Origin: Desulfocapsa sp.
GTDB lineage: Bacteria > Desulfobacterota > Desulfobulbia > Desulfobulbales > Desulfocapsaceae
Length of the DNA: 6,180 bases
Assembly (NCBI GenBank): GCA_030638765.1
Contig: DAOWDZ010000231.1
Coordinates: forward strand, 1-6,180
Direction of reading: 5' to 3'
The notes under the pieces were generated by a model, which did no database searches, was not told where the DNA came from, and saw only the letters and a list, made by a program, of their open reading frames with translations. Positions 1-6,119 of the stretch are shown here, piece by piece (the first letter of the stretch is position 1; each line of letters begins with the position of its first letter). The translations under genes and the position numbers were made by a program.

Positions 1-52
1 CGATTAAAAGCAAACAGGTATCCAGCCGAAAGCCGAACAGAACACACTGATT
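1..52 (+). other. Leader of cysS at the window edge; possible 3' end of an upstream gene
   Basis: These bases precede cysS. Two plus-strand frames are open from the window edge and stop close to the cysS start: one at TGA 48-50, the other at TAA 61-63, which would overlap cysS by 11 bases. Either could be the tail of an upstream gene, but the 15 to 20 visible codons are too few to identify a family. No promoter or strong Shine-Dalgarno sequence is seen before the cysS ATG, which would fit translational coupling to an upstream gene. That is inference. Confidence 0.3.
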
Positions 53-1522
53 ATGCCAGTTAAGATATACAATACACTTACACGAAAAAAAGAACTTTTT
101 ACGCCAATCACTCCGGATCATATCAAACTTTATGTCTGTGGAATCACTTCCTATGACTACTGTCACATCGGCCATGCACGTTCAGCACTCGCCTTTGACA
201 TGATTGTCCGCTACTTTCGACATTGCGGCAACGAGGTCACCTACATCAGGAATTTCACTGATATCGATGACAAAATCATAGCACGCGCTGCAGAGCAAAA
301 CACCACAACCGAAGAACTTGCCAATCGTTTTATTGATGAATTCTATGTTGATATGGATAAACTTGGTGTGGACAGACCCACGATGGAGCCTAAAGCCACC
401 GAACATATTCAGGAGATGGTTGATCTCATCGGTGAACTTATTGACAAAGACATAGCGTATCCCTCGGGTGGCGATGTCTATTATAAAGTAAATTCCTTTA
501 AAAACTATGGTAAGCTTTCCGGCCGTAATCTTGAGGACATGCAGGCTGGCGCAAGAGTTTCAGTGAACGAAAACAAAACAAACCCCATGGATTTTGTTTT
601 GTGGAAGGCTTCAAAACCCGGCGAACCAAGCTGGGAAAGCCCGTGGGGAGCAGGAAGACCGGGTTGGCATATCGAATGCTCTGCCATGAGTCGTAAATAT
701 CTTGGTTCAACCTTTGATATTCATGGCGGTGGTCAGGATCTGATTTTTCCGCATCACGAGAATGAACTTGCTCAAAGCGAAGGCGCCAACGAGAAACCCT
801 TTGTGAATATGTGGATACATCACGGATTTGTTACCATTCGTGATGAAAAAATGTCAAAATCTCTTGGTAATTTTCTGACCATCAGGGATATCCTCGACCA
901 TTACCATCCTGAAGTGCTCAGATTTTTTATCTTTTCCACTCAGTACCGTAATCCCCTTGATTTCTCAGAATCAGCGATGCAGGATGCCATGGCAGGTCTT
1001 GATCGTCTCTATGAATGTATTGCCGCTACACAGGCTCTTGCAAATAAACATTCTGACACAGTTGATATCATTGCAACTGCAAAAGATATACAGAAAATTG
1101 AGTCATTGGAAGAACGTTTTAAGAAAGCCATGGATAATGATTTCAACACTGCTCTGGCACAGGCTGGCCTTTTTGAAACAGTGAAAGTCATGAACAAAAT
1201 CATGCGCCAACTTCCTGAGACTCCTGCCACAAAGGATTTTACGCTGATTAAAAATGGTACCGAGACAATAATTAGGCTTGCAGGTATCATGGGAATTCTC
1301 CAGGAAGATGCCGCCAACTACCTTGCTACTAAAAAAGCTAAAATGCTTGCCAAAACGGGGATCAGTGAAGAGGAGATTTCATCCTATATTGAAGAACGAA
1401 ATCAGGCTCGAACCGACAAAAACTGGGCAAGAAGTGATGAAATCCGTGACGAACTGCTCGAAAAAGGCATTGAACTCAAAGATGGCCCGGAAGGAACGGG
1501 CTGGAGTGTAAAACGCAGCTAA
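53..1522 (+). CDS. cysS: Cysteinyl-tRNA synthetase (CysRS), class I
   Basis: Cytoplasmic enzyme that activates cysteine with ATP and charges tRNA-Cys. At 489 residues it has the usual full length. The class I Rossmann catalytic domain carries the HIGH signature at residues 38-41 (H-I-G-H) and the KMSKS loop at 266-270. The four zinc ligands that select cysteine are in their expected places: C29, C209 (within W-H-I-E-C-S), H234 and E238 (within F-P-H-H-E-N-E). The C-terminal part, from about residue 310, is the helical DALR-type and anticodon-binding region, ending with the typical N-W-A-R-S-D-E-I-R-D-E-L segment near 457-468. The start at 53 gives the family N-terminus (M-P-V-K-I-Y-N-T-L-T). 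It has no strong Shine-Dalgarno sequence, and no other in-frame start lies between it and the stop at 5-7. The gene is followed by amrB after one base, so the two are almost certainly co-transcribed. Nothing appears truncated or mutated. Confidence 0.99.
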   Translation: MPVKIYNTLTRKKELFTPITPDHIKLYVCGITSYDYCHIGHARSALAFDMIVRYFRHCGNEVTYIRNFTDIDDKIIARAAEQNTTTEELANRFIDEFYVDMDKLGVDRPTMEPKATEHIQEMVDLIGELIDKDIAYPSGGDVYYKVNSFKNYGKLSGRNLEDMQAGARVSVNENKTNPMDFVLWKASKPGEPSWESPWGAGRPGWHIECSAMSRKYLGSTFDIHGGGQDLIFPHHENELAQSEGANEKPFVNMWIHHGFVTIRDEKMSKSLGNFLTIRDILDHYHPEVLRFFIFSTQYRNPLDFSESAMQDAMAGLDRLYECIAATQALANKHSDTVDIIATAKDIQKIESLEERFKKAMDNDFNTALAQAGLFETVKVMNKIMRQLPETPATKDFTLIKNGTETIIRLAGIMGILQEDAANYLATKKAKMLAKTGISEEEISSYIEERNQARTDKNWARSDEIRDELLEKGIELKDGPEGTGWSVKRS

Positions 1523-1523
1523 G

Positions 1524-2345
1524 ATGGCATATCCTGTCCGCTCACCAGTCGTTGCCGATAGATTTTATCCTGGCGATGACACGTCCCTACGACTCAACCT
1601 TCAGGATTTGTCCGTGGGGCTTTCTAAAAAAAGTCACAAAAAGAATGTGATGGCTGCAATCTCTCCCCATGCCGGATATGTATATTCTGGCGGAGTTGCA
1701 GCAGAAACACTGGGTCAAATTCAGATTCCTGAAACTGTTATTCTTCTTGGCCCCAACCATACAGGCAAGGGAGCACCCGTTGCTGTTTCAACAGCCACCT
1801 GGGAAATGCCCATGGGCTCTGTTCCTGTGAATCATGATTTTGCTCTTGCTCTCATTGATGAATCTGACATTATCGTAGAAGATGAACTTGCCCATAAATA
1901 TGAACATTCAATTGAAGTACAAATACCCTTTCTGCAAATGGCACAACCCGATCTCTCCATTGTTCCCATTTGCATATCTCGTCTTTCCTATCAGAACTTA
2001 ACTGAGATTGGTTTAGCTCTTGCAAAGGTTATCAAAAAAAACAATACAGAAGACATCCTGATTATAGCCTCAACGGATATGACTCACTACGAGCCACGGG
2101 AAGAGGCAGAAAAGAAAGACCATTATGTACTTGAAAAACTGCTCACCATGGATCCGGCCACTGTATATAAGGCGGTCATTGAAAACAATATCTCCATGTG
2201 TGGCATCATGCCGGTCACCGTTGCTCTGATAGCTGCATTAGAGCTTGGAGCAACAAAAACAGAACTGATTCGCTACACTGATTCAGGGGAAATCTCAGGG
2301 GACACAACACAGGTTGTCGGTTATGCCGGACTTCTTATTTCCTGA
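1524..2345 (+). CDS. amrB: AmmeMemoRadiSam system protein B (Memo family)
   Basis: A 273-residue protein of the Memo family, structurally related to the non-haem iron LigB-type dioxygenases. The N-terminus (R-S-P-V-V-A-D-R-F-Y-P-G, residues 6-17) is typical. Residues matching the metal-binding set described for human MEMO1 are all present: H49 in S-P-H-A-G-Y, H79 in G-P-N-H-T-G, H188 in S-T-D-M-T-H and C226 in M-C-G-I-M-P. The conserved E-H-S-I-E-V-Q stretch is at 127-133. In many bacteria and archaea this gene sits with an AMMECR1-domain gene (amrA) and a radical SAM gene (amrS); neither is visible in this window. The biochemical role in bacteria is not settled. The start codon lies one base after the cysS stop and has no good Shine-Dalgarno sequence of its own, which suggests reinitiation by ribosomes finishing cysS. 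Family call is firm; function is open. Confidence 0.95.
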   Translation: MAYPVRSPVVADRFYPGDDTSLRLNLQDLSVGLSKKSHKKNVMAAISPHAGYVYSGGVAAETLGQIQIPETVILLGPNHTGKGAPVAVSTATWEMPMGSVPVNHDFALALIDESDIIVEDELAHKYEHSIEVQIPFLQMAQPDLSIVPICISRLSYQNLTEIGLALAKVIKKNNTEDILIIASTDMTHYEPREEAEKKDHYVLEKLLTMDPATVYKAVIENNISMCGIMPVTVALIAALELGATKTELIRYTDSGEISGDTTQVVGYAGLLIS

Positions 2346-2358
2346 ATCTCATTTTTCC

Positions 2359-2389
2359 TTGACATAAACAGTAAAATTTTCTAAATAAT
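2359..2389 (+). promoter_or_regulatory. Sigma70-type promoter for tRNA-Gln
   Basis: A perfect -35 hexamer TTGACA is at 2359-2364. The -10 is ambiguous: TAAATA at 2382-2387 gives a 17-base spacer, while AATAAT at 2384-2389 (5 of 6 matches) gives 19. The bases just downstream (CGACGTC) are GC-rich, as in the discriminators of growth-rate-controlled stable RNA promoters. Transcription would begin roughly 15 bases before the tRNA. The promoter starts 13 bases after the amrB stop, and no terminator separates them. Confidence 0.65.
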
Positions 2390-2411
2390 CGACGTCAGCA
2401 ACAGCACATCC

Positions 2412-2485
2412 TGGGGAATGGTCTAATGGCAAGACTACGGACTCTGACTCCGTCTATCAAGGTTCGAATCCTTGTTCCCCAGCCA
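2412..2485 (+). tRNA. trnQ: tRNA-Gln (anticodon CUG), CCA encoded
   Basis: All four arms pair by eye. The acceptor stem is TGGGGAA (2412-2418) with TTCCCCA (2475-2481); the U1-A72 first pair is typical of bacterial tRNA-Gln. The D stem is GTCT (2421-2424) with AGAC (2432-2435). The anticodon stem is ACGGA (2437-2441) with TCCGT (2449-2453), around the loop CTCTGAC with anticodon CTG at 2444-2446. The T stem is CAAGG (2458-2462) with CCTTG (2470-2474) around the loop TTCGAAT. The discriminator base is G2482, followed by an encoded CCA at 2483-2485. The anticodon reads the glutamine codon CAG. Both D arm and variable loop are short, as expected for this type. Confidence 0.98.
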
Positions 2486-2496
2486 ATGTACAATCA

Positions 2497-2535
2497 AGCG
2501 GTTAAGTCAATTATTGGCTTGACCGCTTTTTTTTT
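2497..2535 (+). terminator. Rho-independent terminator after tRNA-Gln
   Basis: A 14-base-pair stem (2497-2510 with 2514-2527, two G-U pairs) closes a three-base loop TTA and runs straight into nine T residues (2527-2535). It begins 11 bases after the tRNA CCA end. It ends the tRNA transcript, and because no earlier terminator is seen, also any cysS-amrB read-through. Confidence 0.95.
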
Positions 2536-2551
2536 GTTATATGCCCCGCAG

Positions 2552-2577
2552 TCTTCACCGCCGTGTGTTTGTGAAGA
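2552..2577. repeat. Inverted repeat upstream of the HTH-ATPase gene promoter
   Basis: Perfect 7-base arms TCTTCAC (2552-2558) and GTGAAGA (2571-2577) are separated by 12 bases, with arm centres 19 bases apart, about two helical turns. There is no T-run after it, so it is not a terminator. It lies 37 bases upstream of the -35 box at 2614, a position where an activator could bind. It may also be chance. Confidence 0.35.
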
Positions 2578-2613
2578 TAAAACCACCAAACTATCTCTAG
2601 AAAAATGTCATGG

Positions 2614-2643
2614 TTGACAAAAACGACGGACATGGTTTACAAT
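2614..2643 (+). promoter_or_regulatory. Sigma70-type promoter of the HTH-ATPase-STAS gene
   Basis: The -35 is a perfect TTGACA at 2614-2619 and the -10 is TACAAT at 2638-2643 (5 of 6), with an 18-base spacer. The transcript would start near 2650, giving a leader of roughly 38 bases before the ATG at 2688. A Shine-Dalgarno GGAG at 2679-2682 lies five bases before that ATG. Confidence 0.75.
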
Positions 2644-2657
2644 AATAACTGAAAAGG

Positions 2658-2671
2658 TTGTCAATATTGTC
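2658..2671. promoter_or_regulatory. Candidate operator just downstream of the start site
   Basis: TTGTC occurs twice, nine bases apart (2658-2662 and 2667-2671), and CAATATTG (2662-2669) is a perfect 8-base palindrome between them. In addition TTGTCAA (2658-2664) is the exact reverse complement of TTGACAA at 2614-2620, which covers the -35 box. A protein bound here would block initiation. The winged-helix product of the downstream gene is the obvious candidate for autoregulation; this is inference from position and symmetry only. Confidence 0.4.
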
Positions 2672-2687
2672 TTAGGTCGGAGCAGAT

Positions 2688-3722
2688 ATGTCATTTTCAA
2701 AAGAACGTGGACTAAAGGTACGCGATTTTATACTCAAAAATGTAGAAGACCACAGTAAAGGTGTTGTTGGAGTTACAGCAACTCACTTTAAAATTTCCAG
2801 ACAAGCAGTCCTCAAACATATAAAAAAACTATCTTCACAAGGGGTATTGCAGGTATTGGGATCAACGAAAGACAGAGTCTACTCGCTAAAGCCTGTACTT
2901 TCTCTCGACAAAGAATATGCCATCTCCTCTTCCCTTGAGGAAGACGTAGTATGGCGTGATGATATCATGCCAGAAGTAAATAAACTTCTATCTGATAAAG
3001 CGGCGAATACATGGCACTATTGCTTCACAGAAATATTGAATAATGCAAAAGATCACTCTGGTGGATCGAAAGTTACTGTCCACATCGTAGCAAATATTCT
3101 CAACATGGAACTCCTTATAGTTGATGACGGTGAGGGCATTTTCAAGAAAATTCAGCGAGAATTATCATTACTGGACGAACGACAAGCGATTCTTGAATTA
3201 TCAAAGGGAAAATTAACTACAGATCCAGACCGACATTCAGGAGAAGGGATCTTCTTTTCATCAAGAATGGTCGATGTATTCACAATCATGTCTGGCGATT
3301 CATTCTTTGCCCACGACGACCATGATACCAATGACTGGATCATGGATCAGCCAGGAGTCCATGACGGAACTTGTGTTTTTATGAAATTAGCTAACAACTC
3401 GTCAAGAATGATGAAAGAAGTTTTTGACAAATATGCTTCGGAAGAAGGTGACTACGGATTCACCAAAACAATTATCCCTGTTAAACTAGCTCAATATGGG
3501 GACGAACTTCTAGTTTCACGGTCACAGGCAAAACGTCTCTTGGCAAGAATTGATAAGTTTAAAACTGTAGTCTTTGATTTCGAAGGAGTCACAACCATTG
3601 GACAGGCATTCTCAGATGAGATGTTCAGAGTGTACCCTAATCTCAACCCTGATGTTGAGATACTCTATGTGAGCACAAACAAACCCGTTGAATCCATGAT
3701 AAAAAGGGCAATGTCGCATTGA
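2688..3722 (+). CDS. Winged-helix / GHKL ATPase / STAS-like (DUF4325-type) fusion regulator
   Basis: A 344-residue soluble protein with three modules. Residues about 8-68 form a winged helix-turn-helix (recognition region near T30-Q51). Residues about 100-235 are a GHKL/HATPase_c fold: N box with E115 and N119 (E-I-L-N-N-A-K-D-H-S), G1 box D-D-G-E-G at 146-150, G2 box H-S-G-E-G-I-F-F at 183-190 and a closing G-T at 227-228. Residues about 258-342 resemble the STAS-like DUF4325 domain, with F-D-F-E-G-V and I-G-Q-A-F-S-D-E at 296-311. There is no phosphoacceptor-histidine dimerisation domain, transmembrane segment or receiver, so it is not a classical sensor kinase; the ATPase is closer in kind to anti-sigma factor kinases such as SpoIIAB, and the STAS-like part recalls their antagonists. 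It is likely a nucleotide-responsive DNA-binding regulator, but ligand and targets are unknown. The gene stands alone between its own promoter and a convergent unit. The start is supported by GGAG at five bases. Confidence 0.9.
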   Translation: MSFSKERGLKVRDFILKNVEDHSKGVVGVTATHFKISRQAVLKHIKKLSSQGVLQVLGSTKDRVYSLKPVLSLDKEYAISSSLEEDVVWRDDIMPEVNKLLSDKAANTWHYCFTEILNNAKDHSGGSKVTVHIVANILNMELLIVDDGEGIFKKIQRELSLLDERQAILELSKGKLTTDPDRHSGEGIFFSSRMVDVFTIMSGDSFFAHDDHDTNDWIMDQPGVHDGTCVFMKLANNSSRMMKEVFDKYASEEGDYGFTKTIIPVKLAQYGDELLVSRSQAKRLLARIDKFKTVVFDFEGVTTIGQAFSDEMFRVYPNLNPDVEILYVSTNKPVESMIKRAMSH

Positions 3723-3910
3723 GCAGAAGTTCGAATAACCTTGTGGCCTCACATTTTTGTAGGTTCGTTGAGCCAATTTGGATCACGATTATAATCTGCC
3801 GTAATCCACTTAACAGCGCGCCGCCAACGCCAGGAGTGTCAACCGTTCATTTTACGCTTGGTTCCGCAGCTGCTAATTTGCCTTGGTCAAAATACAAATT
3901 CGCCTTACCA
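3723..3910. other. Gene-free spacer between convergent genes
   Basis: No coding region can be supported here. Visible elements are a perfect palindrome GATTATAATC (3787-3796), an imperfect inverted repeat GCTAATTTG / CAAATTCGC (3872-3880 and 3895-3903, one mismatch, 14-base loop) and a weak four-pair hairpin followed by five T residues (3742-3758). The last could be a poor terminator for the rightward gene. A plus-strand frame from 3719 is open to 3964, but it starts inside the end of the preceding gene, lacks a ribosome binding site and has no recognisable domain. The minus strand holds a 29-codon tryptophan-rich open stretch (3752-3838) without a start codon, possibly a relic. Confidence 0.5.
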
Positions 3911-4054
3911 TCATTTCTTTACAACAAACATCTCCCATGCCGGAATCAGAACACCTCCAATTAACCAAAGCAGTACAAAACCAACGACTGCTACGGTGGC
4001 CAAGGTAAAAAGCCCCTTTAAGAGCGTCGTCAGAAAATTTTCCTTCTTACTCAT
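3911..4054 (-). CDS. Small single-span membrane protein, function unknown
   Basis: A 47-residue product starting M-S-K-K-E-N-F-L and ending V-V-K-K. Residues about 13-38 are continuously hydrophobic (leucine, valine, alanine, glycine and tryptophan rich), enough for one transmembrane helix. The N-terminus has K3 and K4, and the C-terminus ends in K46 and K47; charges on both sides leave topology undecided. Two adjacent ATGs exist (4057-4055 and 4054-4052). The second is preferred because GAGG (complement of 4061-4064) lies six bases before it, against three for the first. A TATAAT box reading leftward (4092-4087) is suitably placed. The gene lies 85 bases downstream of the VWA gene on the same strand with no terminator between, so it may belong to that operon, be transcribed on its own, or both. 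I do not recognise a family. The support is ribosome binding site, composition and context, not homology. Confidence 0.65.
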   Translation of the reverse strand: MSKKENFLTTLLKGLFTLATVAVVGFVLLWLIGGVLIPAWEMFVVKK

Positions 4055-4086
4055 CATTTTCCTCAATCTGTAACGTATGCTATTGC

Positions 4087-4092
4087 ATTATA
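4087..4092 (-). promoter_or_regulatory. Candidate -10 box (TATAAT) for the small membrane protein gene
   Basis: A perfect TATAAT reads on the minus strand, 23 bases upstream of the GAGG ribosome binding site. No good -35 hexamer is found 16 to 18 bases further upstream (AATGAT at a 17-base spacer), so the promoter would be weak, activator-dependent or not real. Confidence 0.4.
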
Positions 4093-4139
4093 CTCGCGTA
4101 ACATAACACATCATTCCTTATATTTCTCCATCTTTCCAG

Positions 4140-6038
4140 CTACTTCAGAACCCAATCATCAATACCATTTCCACCTGCGACTGCGGTTTTCCCTATCAAC
4201 AGTTGCAATACTTTAAATTCCTTTTCCAGGATCGGATCATTGATCTCTTTCATCTCTTTTTTGAAATGACTACTGAAGAGGGTGAAAAAGTTACGATAGC
4301 CTTCGGAAACCTGTAGGGAGCATGATGTACGTTCCCACTCTGAAATTTTATGAAATTCAGGACGCATTATCGGATTTATCAGACCGACATCCATGTATGG
4401 TATAAAAAATGGTCGTTCAACTTTATCGTTGCAGCCTTTACGGGCATCAAGAATCCAGTTTTTCACGAGAGAAACATATTCAGTGAGCAGTACAGCCTTA
4501 TGAATGCCGCGATTATCATATCCGATTTCATCATCTGTAAAGTGAACACTACTCTTAACATTAAACTGCTTGCCTGTTCGATCCGTATACTTTACCTGTA
4601 GAACAATCGGGCCATTACTCTCACCAACCTTTTTCAATTTAAGCAGGACAACTCCACCCTTAACAGCCTCTTCTTCCGTTGCGCTGGGAAACAGAGTATT
4701 GATTTTCATAATCTCACCCGTGGCAAGATTAGCTTCTGGCGATCCATATACACCTTCTATGGTGTAGTCTTCACTTTCAACCTGTAGAGCCAAATCAAAA
4801 ACAAGAGGCGTGACCATAAAGTCAAATTCATCGACGAGACGTTTTTTAAACTCAGTGGCAGAGTGAACACTGAAATAGTTGGCTCCTCTAATCTTACTGA
4901 CATGTTCCACAAGATCAGTATTGAAATCCACTCCGATACCGATAAAAGAAGTATGGATGCCTTTTTTTGCAGCATCACGTACCATGGCAAACAGGCCATC
5001 TTTGCCAAGCTCACCACGGTTAGGCATGGCGTCAGTCAAAAAAATGATTCGATTTTCATATATGGCCGGATCAGCCATTTTAGCTTCCATTGAGGCAAAC
5101 ATATTGAGCCCTTCATCAAACCCAGCTTTCCAGTTTGTTCCACCATGTGAAGTAACAGCAAGGATGTGCTTAGAGATAGCCTCCATGTCGGTTTGTTTAA
5201 CGAGACGAAGTGGTTTTGCAGCATACGCCTGACTGTTAAAAAGAGTTACACCAAATCGATCTTCAGGGGACAGATGTTTCATCATGGCAACGATGGATTC
5301 ATTGGCAAGTGCCATTTTACTTTTATTCTTCTGCTCTTCTGTCACTTCTTTTCCTGATCTGACATCATAGGAGTAACGGTCAAAACGGCTGTCCATGGAT
5401 CCTGAAATATCTAGCACCACCACAAGGTTCAATTTTTTTCGCTGAAAGCTCTCTTCAGTGAGCCCGGAATTGAAACCAAGAGTCAAATAGTAGCTGCTTT
5501 CTCCGGAATAAAGATCTTTATTAACAGCCTTGCTATACGATGGACAGAACAACTCCTTACATTCACCCGAGGCGCCAGTATCGAAGAAATAGTCATAATA
5601 GAGGCCCTCGTAAGTAAGTGAGGAGTATTTTGGAAGGAAACCATTTTTGAGATTTTGTTGAAAATTCCCAGTATCCTTTGCGCCACCCACTGAAAACCCA
5701 ATTGACTTCGAGGCTGTCGATTGTGGTGAAAAGCTGTTTGATAATCCACTTGTGATCTGCCTCGGCACACTCGGTGATGGCATTGATAAAGGTTTGCTCA
5801 TCATGGATTCCGCTCTCACCGAACTCATTCTTGTTGATTTGGCTCTTACAGAAGGAGTCCTCGTCATCATCGACTTTACTCTCTGTTCCCGGTCAATTTC
5901 AGAGGGATACTCCCAGTCATCAACCAGTTCTTGTTCCTCTTCCTCTTCTGCTACAGTTGCTGACATACCTTGAAGAGCAGCAACTCCAGTCATGCTGCTA
6001 ATAGCCAGAAAAATGCAAACAATCCATAATGGTTTCAT
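4140..6038 (-). CDS. Secreted von Willebrand factor type A (VWA) domain protein
   Basis: A 632-residue exported protein. Residues 1 to about 27 form a Sec signal peptide (K2, then hydrophobic L4-M16, small residues near A20-A27); C8 lies too early for a lipobox. A Glu-rich patch (31-37) and a Ser/Arg/Met/Pro-rich low-complexity linker (about 52-115) follow. The segment at 140-195 has a short-range cysteine pair, C160 and C165, likely a disulfide. The VWA domain spans about 203-405 with a complete metal-ion-dependent adhesion site: D210-x-S212-x-S214, T301 in G-G-T-N-W, and D336 in L-T-D-A. A beta-rich segment (about 408-500) and a helical C-terminal region with C536 and C573 complete it. The layout recalls YfbK-like VWA proteins, whose exact role is unclear; binding a protein partner through the metal site is inferred. 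AGGAG (complement of 6045-6049) lies six bases before the ATG. The stop is 85 bases before the small membrane protein gene, with no terminator between. Confidence 0.93.
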   Translation of the reverse strand: MKPLWIVCIFLAISSMTGVAALQGMSATVAEEEEEQELVDDWEYPSEIDREQRVKSMMTRTPSVRAKSTRMSSVRAESMMSKPLSMPSPSVPRQITSGLSNSFSPQSTASKSIGFSVGGAKDTGNFQQNLKNGFLPKYSSLTYEGLYYDYFFDTGASGECKELFCPSYSKAVNKDLYSGESSYYLTLGFNSGLTEESFQRKKLNLVVVLDISGSMDSRFDRYSYDVRSGKEVTEEQKNKSKMALANESIVAMMKHLSPEDRFGVTLFNSQAYAAKPLRLVKQTDMEAISKHILAVTSHGGTNWKAGFDEGLNMFASMEAKMADPAIYENRIIFLTDAMPNRGELGKDGLFAMVRDAAKKGIHTSFIGIGVDFNTDLVEHVSKIRGANYFSVHSATEFKKRLVDEFDFMVTPLVFDLALQVESEDYTIEGVYGSPEANLATGEIMKINTLFPSATEEEAVKGGVVLLKLKKVGESNGPIVLQVKYTDRTGKQFNVKSSVHFTDDEIGYDNRGIHKAVLLTEYVSLVKNWILDARKGCNDKVERPFFIPYMDVGLINPIMRPEFHKISEWERTSCSLQVSEGYRNFFTLFSSHFKKEMKEINDPILEKEFKVLQLLIGKTAVAGGNGIDDWVLK

Positions 6039-6098
6039 AATTAACTCCTGATGTATTACTGATTTTTTTGAGATGTCTTTGTGTTTAAAGGCTCCCTT

Positions 6099-6119
6099 GA
6101 AAACAGCAATTCTGTTTTC
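6099..6119. repeat. Inverted repeat in the upstream region of the VWA gene
   Basis: Perfect 8-base arms GAAAACAG (6099-6106) and CTGTTTTC (6112-6119) around a five-base centre. It lies 61 bases upstream of the VWA start. No T-run follows on the minus strand, so it is more likely an operator or a leader hairpin than a terminator. A leftward TAAAAT (6137-6132) sits just upstream as a possible -10, but no convincing -35 accompanies it. Confidence 0.5.

Noticed and set aside
2462..3736. GTTCGAAT in the tRNA-Gln T-arm (2462-2469) recurs at 3729-3736, just after the stop of the HTH-ATPase gene, suggesting attachment sites flanking an inserted gene.
   Set aside because: The match is only eight bases, contains the self-complementary TTCGAA, does not reach the tRNA 3' end as usual for integrase att sites, and no integrase gene is present.
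3768..3795. Rightward promoter-like TTGAGC-N16-TATAAT.
   Set aside because: The -10 lies inside a GATTATAATC palindrome and there is no supported gene or RNA downstream on that strand.
3752..3838. Minus-strand open stretch of 29 codons rich in tryptophan and ending at a TGA, possibly the tail of a decayed gene.
   Set aside because: It has no start codon or ribosome binding site, is bounded upstream by an in-frame stop and matches no family I recognise. It could be chance.
3796..3880. ACTTAAC (3808-3814) and GC-rich symmetric-looking bases resembling an integron attC recombination site.
   Set aside because: ACTTAAC fits the RYYYAAC end consensus, but no matching GTTRRRY end was found within the usual distance, and no integron integrase or cassette array is present.
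3719..4073. Plus-strand frames of 81 and 71 codons between the convergent genes.
   Set aside because: Neither has a Shine-Dalgarno sequence or a recognisable domain. Both run antisense across the better supported small membrane protein gene.
4350..6001. Several plus-strand and alternative minus-strand frames of 60 to 117 codons inside the VWA gene.
   Set aside because: They overlap a full-length gene with complete domain motifs and lack their own signals, so they are shadow frames.
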